Assembly: GCA_000181795.3 (NCBI GenBank)
Contig: CM012953.1
Location: 141,504 to 205,503, forward strand
Source of the DNA: Trichinella spiralis
Taxonomy: Eukaryota; Nematoda; Enoplea; Trichinellida; Trichinellidae
Length of the DNA: 64,000 nt
Reading direction: 5' to 3'
Shown here: positions 44,773-58,038 of the stretch, one piece after another
Layout of the letters: every line of letters starts with the position of its first letter
Position numbering within the stretch: the stretch's first letter is position 1
The notes under the pieces: generated by a model
Database searches by the model: none
Seen by the model: the letters and a program-made list of their open reading frames with translations, nothing else
What the model was told of the DNA's origin: nothing
Program-made: the position numbers and the translations under genes

Positions 44773-45515
44773 ACAATTTTTGGCAAAATGCCCAATCTGA
44801 TCACATTTGAAGCACTTTCTTCTGTCCTTTTCGACATTTTTTCTTAGTGTGTGTTTTCACCATCAACGCAACTGACGAGTCCGTCGTCTTTTCAGGAAGC
44901 CGCATCTCGATTAGCCGTAGGCACTCTATCAACAAATTCACAGAGCGTTCGCCAACAGGCACACTTTCCCAAACAGTTTTAAACTCAAAGTATTCTTGAG
45001 GCAGCGTTGACATAATTCTGCTCTGTTAACAGCAGATCAGGCAATTGAGTGCCAGTCAGTCTTTCCAGTTCATCATTCAAATCTGAGAAAAGCTTCTGTA
45101 ACCTGGCGACATATCTTGCCATGTCTTCCGTTTGCAATTTTGCACATTTGAAGAACCCTTTCATCAGTCTATCCACACGTTGACCACTGCTCTGTTCATA
45201 CATAGCGGTCAGCTTCTGCCAAATTTCCGCGGGAGATTTAGATGTGGCCGTCAGCTCAACATTGGCATCATTCATTGAACTGACAAGAATAAGCTGGGCA
45301 AGAGTGTCTTCCTTTTCAAAAGCCTTCAGTGCCTCTTCATGCTTTTTCAAATTCTCAGCATTACTGCCAGCAGGTGGCGCCATCGGGGCTACCTTCTTAC
45401 CAGTAGCAACTTCAAGAACAGCATGATGACGAAGAACAAGCTGAATTTGCCTTTTCCAGCGACTCCAGTTACTTGCACTTTCAAGTTTGTCAACTTGAAA
45501 CTTGAAATCCATCAT
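44773..45515 (-). pseudogene. Copia Gag region with CCHC zinc knuckle
   Basis: Begins at 45515 with MMDFKFQVDKLESASNWSRW, a UBN2/Gag-type start, and continues through AEIWQKLTAMYEQSSGQRV and FFKCAKLQTEDMARYVARLQ. The frame shifts near 44985-45013, and again before the zinc knuckle CFKCDQIGHFAKNC (44773-44814). The shifts make it non-functional as assembled. Confidence 0.85.
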
Positions 45516-45567
45516 TCAGTTGTCTCAACAATTTACATTCAGATCTTCAGCGCAGATGCTACGTGGT

Positions 45568-45581
45568 CTGGGCCCATAACC
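45568..45581 (-). other. Copia primer-binding site matching the anticodon arm of initiator tRNA-Met
   Basis: The plus strand reads CTGGGCCCATAACC next to the 5' LTR, identical to the anticodon stem-loop region of eukaryotic initiator tRNA-Met. A primer site pairing with this internal region rather than the tRNA 3' end is the half-tRNA priming mode known from Drosophila copia. Confidence 0.8.
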
Positions 45582-45830
45582 TGTTGAGTTTTGGTCAGTT
45601 CGATCTGTAATATTACGTAAATCGAGACAACAGACGTAAGATCAGATAACACAAACAGCTAGAGAGAGTATTCAAAAGCAGAACAAGGAAATTAACGCTA
45701 CTGAGTTTTATTAGCACGGAAGGTATTCTCACAAAACACACTGACTAACCCTTTGTTTCTACATATATCCACCACTGTAATATAGTATATTGATTATAAG
45801 GTACCAAATGAATTGTTTATTTCATCAACA
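45582..45830 (-). repeat. Copia 5' LTR
   Basis: 249 bp, pairs with the left LTR; directly followed (minus strand) by the primer-binding site. It contains the element promoter by family analogy. Confidence 0.93.
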
Positions 45831-45835
45831 GTTAT
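45831..45835. repeat. Target site duplication GTTAT, right
   Basis: Matches the left copy at 41358-41362; five base pairs is the normal Copia integration footprint. Confidence 0.9.
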
Positions 45836-46842
45836 TAAACTGTAATAAACTGTGTTCAGTAGAATTTATATGTTTATTTTTTTAATTTTTTAAAAATATT
45901 TGAATAAAAATTTTTAATGGAATTTCTTTTTTGACATTTAATTTTTAAATATTTTAGTTTGCTTTAGAATGTATGCAATTGGTGTTGTTTGGATTCTTAA
46001 TAAACGAGTTCATTTTCATTGGTATTCAATAGATGTTTATTATGTTACAATTTTGGTCTTTTAGGCAGAGAATGAGACCTGTGACTTGTAGATTTTTGTA
46101 ACTGATAACAGTTCAAACTGTTTTCTGAGTTCAAGTAGTTATCAGTTGACTGTCAATGTAGGAACTGTTATCGTCTTTTTGAGGAGCAGTCTTGGTGATC
46201 CGCTGACGGAATTAGTTTGAGCATGTGTGTGAAAGTGAAATCGCATTTTGTCACACTGAGACAGACTATTCTCCTATTTCTCTGAATTATAGAATTACTT
46301 TGCCCAAATCACGGTTGTTGAGATGCCCTTAGATGAACCAATTCGCCTATTTTGAATAATAAATAGCACAGCAGTTTAGCAACTTCTCATAATGAAATGA
46401 ATTCTGTATGCTGTAGAGACAATGAACTTCTGGGACATATGGATTAGACATATGCATGTATATGACTTTAGTTAAATTTAGGTGCCATCTGTGAAAATAG
46501 AAAATCAGTTTTTGGATTTTAATATCAAGAATCTTGACTATTTGATTTTCGAGGTTTATAAACAGCTACATTTTAAATTCTGTAAAAGTCTTCAATGATG
46601 CAATGTAATCAATGTGATAATATAATTCAGTATTTTTGGTAAGAATTTACTTTATTCAAGAAAGAAATATTAATTTGAAAAGAATACTTTCATTCATTGT
46701 ACTGAACAAAAATTACACGTTGAAAGAAAAAGTTATGTCTAATATAGTTTTCAACTCTATGCAAATTTGCGTCATAAAAGTGTACGCGCATTTTTCATTT
46801 TTATCACTTTTGAATAAATTATTGGAAAAGTAGTCATAACAT
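45836..46842. other. Intergenic region between Copia and the SIN3 3' end
   Basis: One kilobase of AT-rich sequence; it includes the 3' UTR of SIN3 next to 46842. No other feature is seen. Confidence 0.5.
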
Positions 46843-49800
46843 TCAGAATATATCATCAGGCAATATAAAATAATCAAGCGTATATGGATTATAAAATGCA
46901 TGTATCGCTATATTAAAACTCGGTGGACGGATGGTAACTGGAATAATAATCTTAGAGACGATGGATTCTTCATTCCGGCCTAGAAACAACTTGTGAATGC
47001 GATTCTCATTGCTAATTGCATTTGACTTTGCCCATTTGTTATGCAATTCGAAAAAGTTATTTTGTACATTCGTCAACTGAAACATTTAAAAGTAATTATT
47101 GCATTACATTTATCAGAATTTTCATATAAATTTACCAGATTAAAGTCGTCGACATTACTGCAATGACCGGCGAAAAAATCACCCGATGGATATTCAAAAA
47201 TATAATGTGGTCCTTTTGAAGCAGGAAATAGTTCGTTAATGATAAAATTTCCCTCAAATGTTTCATTGCATCTTTGCTCTGCAATCGGTTCTTCTGCAAT
47301 TGCTGATATACATTGTGAATATCTTATGTAATGCACCAATTTTTGCATGCTTCTGCAAAATAAATATTACTAAAAATTTCATAATATTATTTATTACATT
47401 AAATACCTGTATTGGAATATTGGTATAGTGCTTAGATGGGACATAAATGGATGAATAATATTTCTGTAACTGTCACTGAGTGTAGATAAATAATAATTAA
47501 AAAGTGAATTTAACATAAACGTCGGTACATGTTGCACATTTTCCTTTTCAAAAATAATTGGATGAATACTCATCGCGGAGTATTCAGCATCCTGAAAAGT
47601 ATCATTTAATATTCACAGTTTATAATTAACAAACTTATGTTGTACTTACAACTACAATACTGTAAATATTATTTTCCATTCCAAATCGTCTAACTTCTTT
47701 TTCATATTCTATTTCATTCAGATAATGTTCGACTGCTGTTTTAGCTTTGTACTGCTTTTTGCGATACTTTTCGTGCTCCATTAGCAAACGTATTGATAAA
47801 TAATCCGTAACCATTGCGTTAAGCTAAAACCACAAATTAAGCAAGTTCTAATAATGCTTTTAAAAATATTTCTAAACTACAAACAAATGAAAACTTTACC
47901 GTATTAAATTAGTTTTAAAATAATATAAATTTAAACTGGAAATAATAATTAAATTCTAAAATTTAATTAAAAATTTTAAATAGCAATATTAAAATAATAA
48001 ATAAATAATAATTTCATACTTGAATGTTAAATTACCTGTTTTATCATTAAACGGATTAATCTTTCAAGAGAAAACATGACGTATGCATGCGTTGTAAAGA
48101 TTCCACGCATCTGCTCTTCATACACTTCTTGTTTCAGCTTTCCATCCACAAAATCGATTATAACTCTGAGTCCCAAATCAAAAAGTTGTCTAGGATCAGA
48201 CAAATTTTTCTCTAAACAAACACTAATTACAAGGTTAAACGGTGCAATTTAACGCACAAATAAACAACTTATAAAGACATTTGACAGCTTGGTAGTGGTG
48301 TAAAAATGGTACATATCTTTGTTTTCATAATTATTGGCAAAATCACAAGCATATTGAAACAGTTTCTCTAATCGATTGCTAAACAGGTAGTGTAGACGAA
48401 AAAAAAAATACCAAGCTTCTGGAACGATCATCTTATTCAATCCATCTGGCTACAAGTTAAAATTGCTTTATTGATATACTATGTACAATGAGAAAATACT
48501 TGAGGTGTTGATTTCCATAAATGTGGATTGTCAAAACAGTCTTTCTCTGTTTCACATTCTTCAATTTCTACAGGACTGTCATTTAAAATTTCAACCACTT
48601 CTGGTTCCCCACTTTTCCCGGATAATTTTATTCTGCACTTTAAGCTGCCACTACTTTTAGGAGTTCCAGAGTCAATGTTCAAAGGTTGCTTCGTTGGAGT
48701 TCTCATGTGTGGTGGGGTTTCTAAATAAATTATTCCCCTTCATCAGTAAATAAGTCAACAATTACAGTGCAAACTTGGATCTGATTTGGATTCCAAACCG
48801 CTGTCCGCTTGCATGCCAAACAATGCAGGCACAATATGCTGCAAAATGAAGCGAATTCTTTTCTTATTCAAAATAGAAATTGCTTAAATGAAATTAATTG
48901 ATCCAAATTAGATCAAATTAAATCAACACTAGATTGATCAAAATTTATTCATTTTCTTAAAACTTTCTTACTTTGCATTTGCATGATTCGTCTCATTACC
49001 AATCTTCCTGGATGAAAAAATAAGCACTTTTCGTTTGGATAGAGCAAAGTTATGTAAGGACCTGCTTCATCGCTTTTAATATTTTTTTCCAAACGCTAAA
49101 CTGGACATTTTAGATCATACAATTTTTTAATATGTGCTTTGAAAACAATTATTAAAATTTCATGCAAAAACACCTATTTACCTACTTATTGCAATTCATT
49201 CATATATAATAATATATAATGTGCATGTGTGATTAAAATAATTACAGAAATTTTGTCTTCAAAATAATTAAAATAAATTCGATAAAATAATAAGTTGCAA
49301 TAGTTTTTATAAATTCAAGAAACATGAAAATTAATTCGACAGTAGGTTAATTTATTACGTACGCTTTTGCATATTTTTTGAATTTCTTTTATAAATGTCG
49401 AAACACGCAAGCGTTCTGAGTCAGTTTGCCTAAAATAAAAACCTCTAACATCCAAAGCTTTCCAGTATAACCTTTGAGATTCGTCTCTCCATTCTAAATG
49501 TAGCGCTGCTCTAGCTGCTACCCATTCTTCTGTCTTGTCTTTGAAGCTAAGAAAAACGAAGTCTGTTAATTGCTTGACTCATAAAAAATAAAAAATTACT
49601 CTTTCAGTACTGAAGGAATGCAATAATATGGTGTCATTGTTAAACCTTCAATTAAATCATCGGCCAGTTTTCCATACATGCTGTAAAGAAAATATCATTT
49701 GTAAAATCTTTAATTTTTTAAATTACGTACGTATATGAATTCATACCGTCTAAAGGCTCTGGCTGGTATGCTGACAGAATTTCCTCCAAGTCGATCATCA

Positions 49801-52800
49801 AGTTGTACTGCTTTTGCTTCACTACGTTTCAATTTTATAATACTGTCCCAAACATTAGATAATGTATTTAAGGTTGAGCAGTTTATGCCAATAATATAAT
49901 CTAGCTAAATAATAAATCATAAAACCTGGCTGATAAAAAACTTTTTAATAACAGATGGCATTTATATACAATGTATAATTCTTTTTCTTGTTCGAATACG
50001 TCTGCTTGAGCAGGAGTTGCAATATTTTGCCCTGAATGGGGAGAATTGGAAAAGCACTGATAGTTTAACACCTAAACGAGTAATATGCAAATGAACATCA
50101 TGACACAATTATCAAAAATTTTGGATAATAATTTAATGTCAGTATTAATTAATCCAATATTCTTTTTCTAGAGCACTCTTAATATTTACAATCTTTCAAT
50201 TTATTGTACAATGCATTAGTCTACAAAGTTAGATGCATTATTCAAATTATAAAAACTTATTTAAAGATTTTTTTGTTTTACGTTTGAGAGCTTTTGTTTA
50301 AAATAATTTCAAAAATATAAATTTTTTTAAATTAAGAAGATCAGTTTCCCTTTCATTTGCACTGTGCTGATCATTGGCCTACTGTTACCTTGTAGTCAAT
50401 TTTTAATAGCATTTTCTCCTTTATTTTATATTTCTATATACATTGCAAGAATAATAATATTATTATTATATTATTGCTAGAATAATATATAATAGTATAA
50501 TATTATAATACTTTCATACTTTTGAATATTTTGATTTTCATTTAATTTCTTAACAGATAAGCAGCACTTAGCAAAACAAATAAACTTAGCTAGATTGATA
50601 TCTTTTATTTACCTCTCCATTTATGCTTTTTCTTTGAATCATGTAAGCTTCTGGAAGGAAAAAGTAAACTTCTTCTAGCATCTTTACTTCATCGACTGCT
50701 AAAATCAAAAAAAATTATCAAAACATTAAAAACTTTCCATTAAATAAAATATTTACCTTTAACTATTTTTCAATATTAACAAAAAATTACACACATTTGC
50801 ATATATAAAATATATATATATTTGCTTATAATAAGATTACATTTTCTAGTAACTTAATCATTGTTATACAGCAACTCAAAGTAGCCAAACTTTACTAATG
50901 ATATTACATACTAATGATATGCAGTCACATATTTTTTAGAAAGCTTTCATTTTAAGTCAATGACAAATAAATGTATTAAAACGAACCAACGCTTTGAAGA
51001 GGATCTAATACAACTGGCCACTCAAGCATACTGTTTTTCACAATAGACAATGCTTTAACAATCCATTCATGCGCCACTGTTTCTTTTCTAGAAAAAGCAC
51101 TTTTTACAATATGAATGTAGTGTTTAAAAAATGTCAAACGCTTACTTAAACTTCATTTTTGCACATTCTAGCAAATTTACCACAGATGGATGTTTATTCC
51201 TCAACGAGTTAACTAATTTTAAGAACTTACCATAGCCTTGAAGATTATCCATAATGTCTGTAACCTATGACAGAATTCAAAAACAAATTGAGTAAAATAT
51301 TATGGTAAAAAATGGAAACGAAGACCTTTTTTAAAAATTTTTTTTCTGTGGAACTGTCATACATGGATGATTCTTCATACACATCCACTACATCGACCTG
51401 ACAAAAAATTATTTTATTAATTTTTATAACTAATTTCAAATAACAGTTTATCTTGCGTCTGATAGCCAAATACATTATTCATTTGGTTTTTATACTACCA
51501 TATTTTATTTAAAGATTTTTAATTTAAAAGTTAGTCAAAGTTAAACACTTACTGAACTTAAAATCATAAGCTATTCAATAGAATGATGAAACAAATTTAC
51601 TTACTTTGTCTGTTGCTAAGTCGATGATCTCTGTTTGAACATTACTAGCACTTTCTATTCCAACTAACGGTGAATGAACAACTATTTTCTCATTAGAAGA
51701 ATCTTCCTCAACAACGTCCCACCTACTGAAAGTCTCATTCTGGGGCACAGAATCTTCCATCTCAGTTTCTTGTACTTCAGAAATGGATAATTCATCTTGA
51801 ATGTTTGTCCATTCAACTAACAAGTCATCATCAATGGTCTCATGGTGGATTTTTTCAAAATTCCCCATGTTTTTACTAGTAGTTTCTTCTTTTTCTTCAA
51901 TAATATTTTGCAAATAAGCAACAGTTTGGGTTCCTTTAGCAATAAATTCCGGATCTTCATCGCTAATAAACATTTTTGCTCCAGTAATATTATCTTTTGG
52001 AATAATATTTTCCATTGCCTTAATTCCAATGCTTTCCGTTTCTTCAATGTCATCAGCTTCGACTTCGGCAGGAATATGTTGAACCTCTTCATTGCTGCTA
52101 TCTCGAATTTCTACATTTCTACTTTCCACTGCTAATTCTGCATGCAATGTTTCTTTTGCAAATTGTTCATGTCGTTTTGTATTATCTGCACGATTTTGCA
52201 TTTGTCCAGCAATAAGCAAATCATCAGCTTGTATTTCTATATCACCTTTATTACTTTCACAGGAAGTCGTATTTTCCGTATCTTGGACTTCGCTTATTTC
52301 AGCAGTCGTAGGCATATTCGACATTTCTTTAACAGATGACGTATTATCAGGTTCATTTATTGGCTTATTCCTCACAAAATCTCCCATTTCTGGTTGGCAT
52401 ATTCCACCACGTCCAACCACTGACGACGTTTGTATCGTTGGCATGTGCGCTTCACTCACGCCAAGCAAACTCTCAAGATGTATATTTCTGGATTTAGAAG
52501 TTCCACTCCCAGTTTGTTCAGAAACACTTGCTTTTTGAGCTGAATTTAAGTTTTGAACTTTTGCAGTCGCTATTGTTGATGGCAAAAAAGATATAAATTC
52601 TGTGAGTAAATCTGGTGAATCCGAAAAAATCTTTGACAACATGGAATACACCTTCGTTTCTATTCTTCCTCGATCTAGTACTTTAGGCATGTATTTGTCT
52701 CTTATTGACGGTGAATATTCTCGGTAAAAGTTCAGAACGAATATAAATTCCTGATATACTTTCTGTTTGTGAACATAGCGCTGCTAAAATATTTATTTTC

Positions 52801-54984
52801 AGTTTTATAGCACTAATATTTCAAACAAATTTTTAAATCAAAAAATATCAAGCTCCCATTATAAACATATAATAAAAAAGTGCATTTATAATAAAACAAC
52901 GATATACAGCTGATTCATATTTTGATTCATGCATTCAGATAATATAGCAAGCTACATTTTTCCTAGTGTAAAAAATATTCGTCAATCAAATTAAAAGTAT
53001 TACAGAGAAAAAATTATAAAGTAACATAAAAATTTACAAATTTCTTATTTTGTTCTACGGCTATAAAGAATCTTCACTTTTTTAATAAAACAGTTTACTT
53101 TCACAGTTTTTCAGATTTATGATAATTCAGCAACACCAGAGATTGAAATATGGAATTTAACAAAATGCGTTAAATAATTAACACTGATGATCCAAAAGTG
53201 CAAAAGATACCCTATCAATTGAACAACTGGATTAAATAATAATAACAATTAATTATTAATAAATATTATGTACTATGTTGTTTATTATTTTACTTCACTT
53301 TTATGAATTATGAAATGTGCTGCTAAATCAGTTTGATCATTTCTAAATGTAAGTATATTGGCGTTGATGACTAAAATAGCACATTTAAATAATTGTCATT
53401 TATAAACAACATAAAAGAATAATATCGCAAAATAATATTTTCTAAAAGCTTCAGTAAAATCTGTTCATCAATAAATATAAAATTTATAAATGTACCCACC
53501 TGGACTTTATTTATGTAATTCATAGCCTTATTAAAGTGCTCCTGATAATGGGGTGAACTGAAAATATTCAATGAATGCATTCCACTTCCGACTGCTTGTT
53601 GTGGTAAAGTGCCTGGCCGATATGAATAAAGGCAAGTTACTAACCGTACTTTTACTGCTTCGTCCTAGAGAAATCAATTTTTAAAAACCAATTTAATTTG
53701 TGTTTTTATCTCAGTTACCACTGAAAAAGCATCAGCTCGACCTCCTGGCTTTAATACTGCCAAACAGTCACCATGTAATTCTATTTCATATCCTTCTGGC
53801 AATATTAGTTTCATTTCTTTCAATAATTCCGGGCTATTGTAAAGCATCGCTGCAATGTGCTTAACAGCGCACATTATATCTGTTCTAAATTCAAAACCAT
53901 TACACAAAAATGTGCATTGATAAAAGTAATTGCTTTTTCTTGCGTTCCCACTTATTATATCGTAAATCTTCAAGCACTTCCAGAAATTCAAAATAAGCAC
54001 GTGGTGTTCGAAAAAGATGATCTCTAATCTTTCCCATATAAAATATCACTTCTCTGGGAAGATTAGGATCAGTTAACAAAGTAGAGCCAGGCACATGCAC
54101 CACTGGAGACGTCATCCAAGGTGGCTGAGGAAATCCAATATTATGGGAAATTAAGTTACTAGTTGATGGTCTAAAAATACAAAATTTCCATTTATTTATC
54201 ATGGTTTATGTTTAAAATTTTGGGCAGCTGAATGTTCAAATTATAAAATAAGCAATAAATGCAGCAAAAGTTAATTTTAAAAATTTAATTATTATGCTTA
54301 TATTTTAAAATTAAAAATTCATTAAAAATGTCGAATTTATCATCCAAAAAATTCTCCCTTTTTATTGCATTAGGTTTCTAAATTCAAACAATTTAGAAGT
54401 GAAAATTTCAATGCATTATATGCTTTTGTTTTAATTTTTGTTTCAAATAATAAAATATATAAGCATTTTCAAAATGTATTATTAAAAATGTTTTTAAGAT
54501 AGATACTTCTTTACAAAGCTACCACATTAATCATACGTCTTTATAAAATCATAGAGTTATTTTCATTTGAAGACAAACCATAATAAATTAAAAACGACTT
54601 AATTTTTATTACTTAATTATTTCTAGAACTGTTTTTCATATTCCATGTTTTGTCGAAAAAAACTTTAAAAATGTGTTTACCCGGTAAATAAAGGAGGTGG
54701 TAACATTGGCTGAAAATTTGGAGTTGGAGGTAGCATAGCATTTCCAAAATTAATTGGTAGTGGAAGTGGTGTAGGCCTCATCATTGGAGCGTGTTGTAAA
54801 TAAAAAGGTGGAACTGCTGGAAAAATTGGCCTGAATATGCCAATTTGTTGGTTCATTGTATACTGAGGCAGGGGCAACCTGGAACATAAAAAAATGATTC
54901 AAAGGAAACAACTCATCAACCATACCTAGCTGCCAATTCAGCGACACTGTTGGGTTGACGGAACCTATTTGAACCGTCGTTCAT
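46843..54984 (-). CDS. sin-3: SIN3 transcriptional corepressor
   Basis: Twenty-three exons join without a break to about 1498 aa. The order is: a short N-terminus rich in Pro, Met and Phe (residues 20-85); a paired amphipathic helix around 130-195 (YFEFLEVLEDLR, YNSPELLKEM, LILPEGYEIEL); a second at about 256-335 (HFNKAMNYINKVQ, VYQEFIFVLNFYREY, SPDLLTEFISFLP); a long acidic disordered exon (335-660); the Sin3 corepressor/HDAC-interaction region at about 790-963 (LDDRLGGNSVSIPARAF, EEWVAARAALHLEWRDES, YWKALDVRGFYFRQTD); and the C-terminal SIN3 domain (WYFFFRLHYLF, MRGIFTTHAYVMFSLERL). SIN3 scaffolds histone deacetylases. An ATTCACAG acceptor two bases before the ATG suggests trans-splicing. 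Its upstream neighbour is an AbdB-type Hox gene on the same strand. Confidence 0.93.
46843..54984 (-). other. sin-3: Exon map of the SIN3 gene
   Basis: From 5' to 3' on the minus strand: 54984-54926, 54878-54681, 54170-53952, 53884-53719, 53664-53500, 52783-51605, 51397-51326, 51264-51146, 51087-50987, 50698-50613, 50071-49970, 49904-49747, 49680-49600, 49546-49363, 49095-48964, 48862-48775, 48720-48500, 48449-48269, 48211-48036, 47823-47650, 47591-47407, 47352-47136, 47076-46843. The total is 4497 bases, a multiple of three. Least certain are the exon 15/16 junction (a GTTTTA donor was chosen to keep frame into HIVPALF) and the end of exon 18. Confidence 0.78.
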
Positions 54985-57900
54985 GCTGTGAATTTTTTTT
55001 CAAGAATCGAAACGTAGCATACAGTAAAAAAACTACGAAATAAACCTTATTAGATTTTGTTTTTAAATAAGTTTGATACGTTCGCTTTGGACAGTCAAAA
55101 CCACAACAGTAATTGTTCAATGAAGAATGGTGGCCTGCTATAAATTCGATTAGGGAAATATTTAAATTTATAAGTTGACATAAATACAAATTGACATACT
55201 ACAAAATGAGTCCATTTTTCCGATGAAATTAAAACATTTTCTCAGTAATTAAATATAGTTATTATATATTCGAATTTACATAATGCCATGATTCTAAAAT
55301 TTCGTGAAAACATTTATACAGTCATTTCATATATATAAATATGAATGCCCATAACAGTAACTTTTAATTAAATTTAGTTTAATTTAGCTAAGCTGTTCTA
55401 CTAAAGTTGTTAATTAATTACGTAGGAGGACAAGTGATTTAGCGAAAAAAAATTTAATAAAAACTAAACTGAAGGAAAAATTATTAGTAAAAACGTACTT
55501 TCTGAGGATCTTTTCATCTATAGCATGCAGGTAACAAAACTTCCGAAGTTGGGATGTTTCTAAAGTATTTCTGAAAAAAATGAAGCTTTCAAACGAAAAA
55601 CAACAATACATTTTACAGAGTAATTACATAAATAATCAAAATTAAAATGTTTTGTCTTGTATGTAAATAAAACTGTATTAAAATAAAACAAAAATAAAAC
55701 AATAAAACATGCAATAAACTGTATTTTACTGCAAATAATTTGAATAATTTCATAGATATTTTGCATTCTTTTTAATAAAAAAATAATTTTTAATATTGTA
55801 TTTCTTTTCAAAAGAACATGTTATAATGTTGGCGTTAAATGGTGCATTTGTTATCATTTTCTGAATGAAATTTATTCTCAAATCTGATGGTATTTGTAAA
55901 TAAAAAATAATCAAATTCCTAAATAGTTAATATTTTGAATTGCATACGTGACAGTATACCTGAAAATCATTAAAAATTCATCTAAATGTAAATTTATGGC
56001 GGAACGCGATGGTCAATTTTGTTTATTAAACTGTCGGTCAATGTAAAAGTATATAAAATTGTATTGCTAAATTTATGAGCGTGGGCGTTTCTGGCCGCCA
56101 TATTGTCCGGCTATTGTTGCCCGTACAGTGTGATTGTATGCGGCTATAATTTTGCTTTGCATACGCGTGCGCGGCTTTTTGAGCTGGCAGTTTGATCGGG
56201 GGCGATCAACTGAAACTTTTGCATAGCAGAAATGAATCGACCACTTTGACAGATTGCTACCAATTGGTTGGAAACAATTTTGCCAACAGTCCATAGCAGC
56301 TGTCTGGGTTGTAAAATGTGATCGTAAAACACATTTATGACTTCATCCTTTAGCATTGGTAAAATTGCATCGACGAGTCGAACTTTCGGCTCAGCCTGGC
56401 TGTTTTGAACATAAAATCTGACCTTTTAAACGAACAAATATTCCTGAAACTTATATTCCATTTCCATATCTCAGTTTTGAAATTCAAATGACCACCACTT
56501 AAGCAGAGTAAAAAAACTTTAACTGTTAAATGTTAAAATGTTAAATATGATCGATTTTCATAAATTATGCAAAGTTTAATAAGAGCCACATCCACATAAT
56601 ACTCGATTTTTTCATTTCAACCTAAATGATAATAAAACAAATCCATCAGCTTTAATAATTTTCAAGTTTCACAAACTACAAACATTGAACCTACTTGAAA
56701 TGGATGAAAAACAAAATTGGAGGAATAAATTTATTAACTGTTCAAATACTGCTTCAACTAAAGAGCAATTTTACTAAATGAATATTATTGTGACTTTACC
56801 ATATTATTGGAGTGATAATAAAGTTATTTTATTTTATAATAATTTTTGCAAAACCTATTAATTAAATAAACTGTTTATAACAGTGTAATATAAATTTATT
56901 ATTATCTAAATGATCAATAACTGATTTATGCAATGAGAAACGGTTTATTTCAGCAAATAGATTGTTTGTTGTCTTTTGTGGTCAATTTTATAATATATAA
57001 TTTTGTTATAATCCGTCAATGTGAAGCTTTCATTTTTTAAAGCTTGAAAATTTTGATAATTTTGTTAAATACGAGAAAATGCATTAAGCTCAGTTTACTC
57101 TATTCCATATGTGAATAAACAGAAAGGGCAAAATGTTTCAGCATCGACGTGACAAATGAAGCAATAAAACCAATTTTATGGCATATATGCTGTACAGTGT
57201 CGAATCAAACAGAACAAATGAAAATGAAATTTCCAGCAAAATCTTGGACAGACAAATTGGCAAACACCCTCGGTGCCACGAACTAGGCTTAATCATATTT
57301 GCACAATGCAAGATGTCAGCGGAGCAATAAAACTTTTGAATCACTGACTGTATTGATGCTGATGCTCAGATAGACAGATTCCCATGACCGCAGCTTATTC
57401 ATCAATACTTCATCTACACTGCATTTCAGCAACAAATTGCAAATTATTATTTTATTAACATTTGCAAATGATTTTGCACAATAAACACAATAAACATTGA
57501 CCAAATATCTAAGTGATGATGATGGGCAAGATTCACTTAATTGAATGCATGCTGAGCTATTAAAAAGATTTGTTTACTTTAAAAATTGAATATTATAATT
57601 TGAAAAATGTTGTATTCATAAATAAGTTCGTTTCTTTATAACTTTACTTCTTTTTTTTATAAAATTGCAAGTAATTTCTTTCGACTGAGCATTTCAAATT
57701 ATAATAACGAAGGACTTTTATAATATTAAAAATGCAAAAAGAAACACTTTAATTTGAACATTTTTCTTTATTCACTTTAATGAATAAACAACAGAATAAA
57801 CGGAAAAATGTCCTTTTTTCTCTTATTAATCCATAATGAATAATAAGAAAATTAATGAGAGAGCATTGTTGATGTTAATTTATACAAAATGAAAAGAAAG

Positions 57901-58038
57901 AATAACGAAAGAAAAAAAACAAAGGCGATGTCAACGCGCAATTGAGAGAGCAAACATTTTTGCTCATTTTATAATTCCATCATCAGCTAGCTTCGTTCAA
58001 AAAACGAAATAGCCATCATCTGGAAATCAGCTTCTGTT
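54985..58038. other. Spacer between SIN3 and the Hox gene
   Basis: About 3 kb. Most is AT-rich. A GC-richer block at about 55990-56400 contains the possible exon described separately and, near its left end, two YY1/Pho-like cores in opposite orientation (ATGGCGG at 55997, GCCGCCAT at 56094). A second, weaker block is at about 57230-57420. The 3' UTR of the Hox gene should occupy the right end. Confidence 0.45.
56165..56399 (-). other. Orphan candidate coding exon, 78 codons
   Basis: On the minus strand an acceptor-like AAAACAG is followed by 235 bases, open for 78 codons, up to a GTATGC donor after GCACGC. The peptide looks protein-like (VRLVDAILPMLKDEVINVFY, LLWTVGKIVSNQLVAICQSG) and the block stands out by its GC content. 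I found no partner exons and the phase does not fit SIN3 exon 1. It may be an exon of an undetected gene, a 5' alternative exon or a gene fragment. Confidence 0.3.

Larger units (their letters stand above)
41363..45830 (-). mobile_element. Copia-type LTR retrotransposon, decayed, with a nested composite insertion
   Basis: The element has two 249-bp LTRs (41363-41611 and 45582-45830) that start TG and end CA, flanked by the 5-bp direct repeat GTTAT (41358-41362 and 45831-45835). It is transcribed on the minus strand, so the right LTR is the 5' one. Domains run in Copia order: Gag with CCHC knuckle, protease DSGA, integrase, end of reverse transcriptase, RNase H. Reading frames are interrupted by stops and frameshifts, and the middle (rest of integrase and most of reverse transcriptase) is missing and occupied by 42539-43798. 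The LTRs differ by about nine substitutions and a few indels by eye, so the insertion is not recent. Confidence 0.95.
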
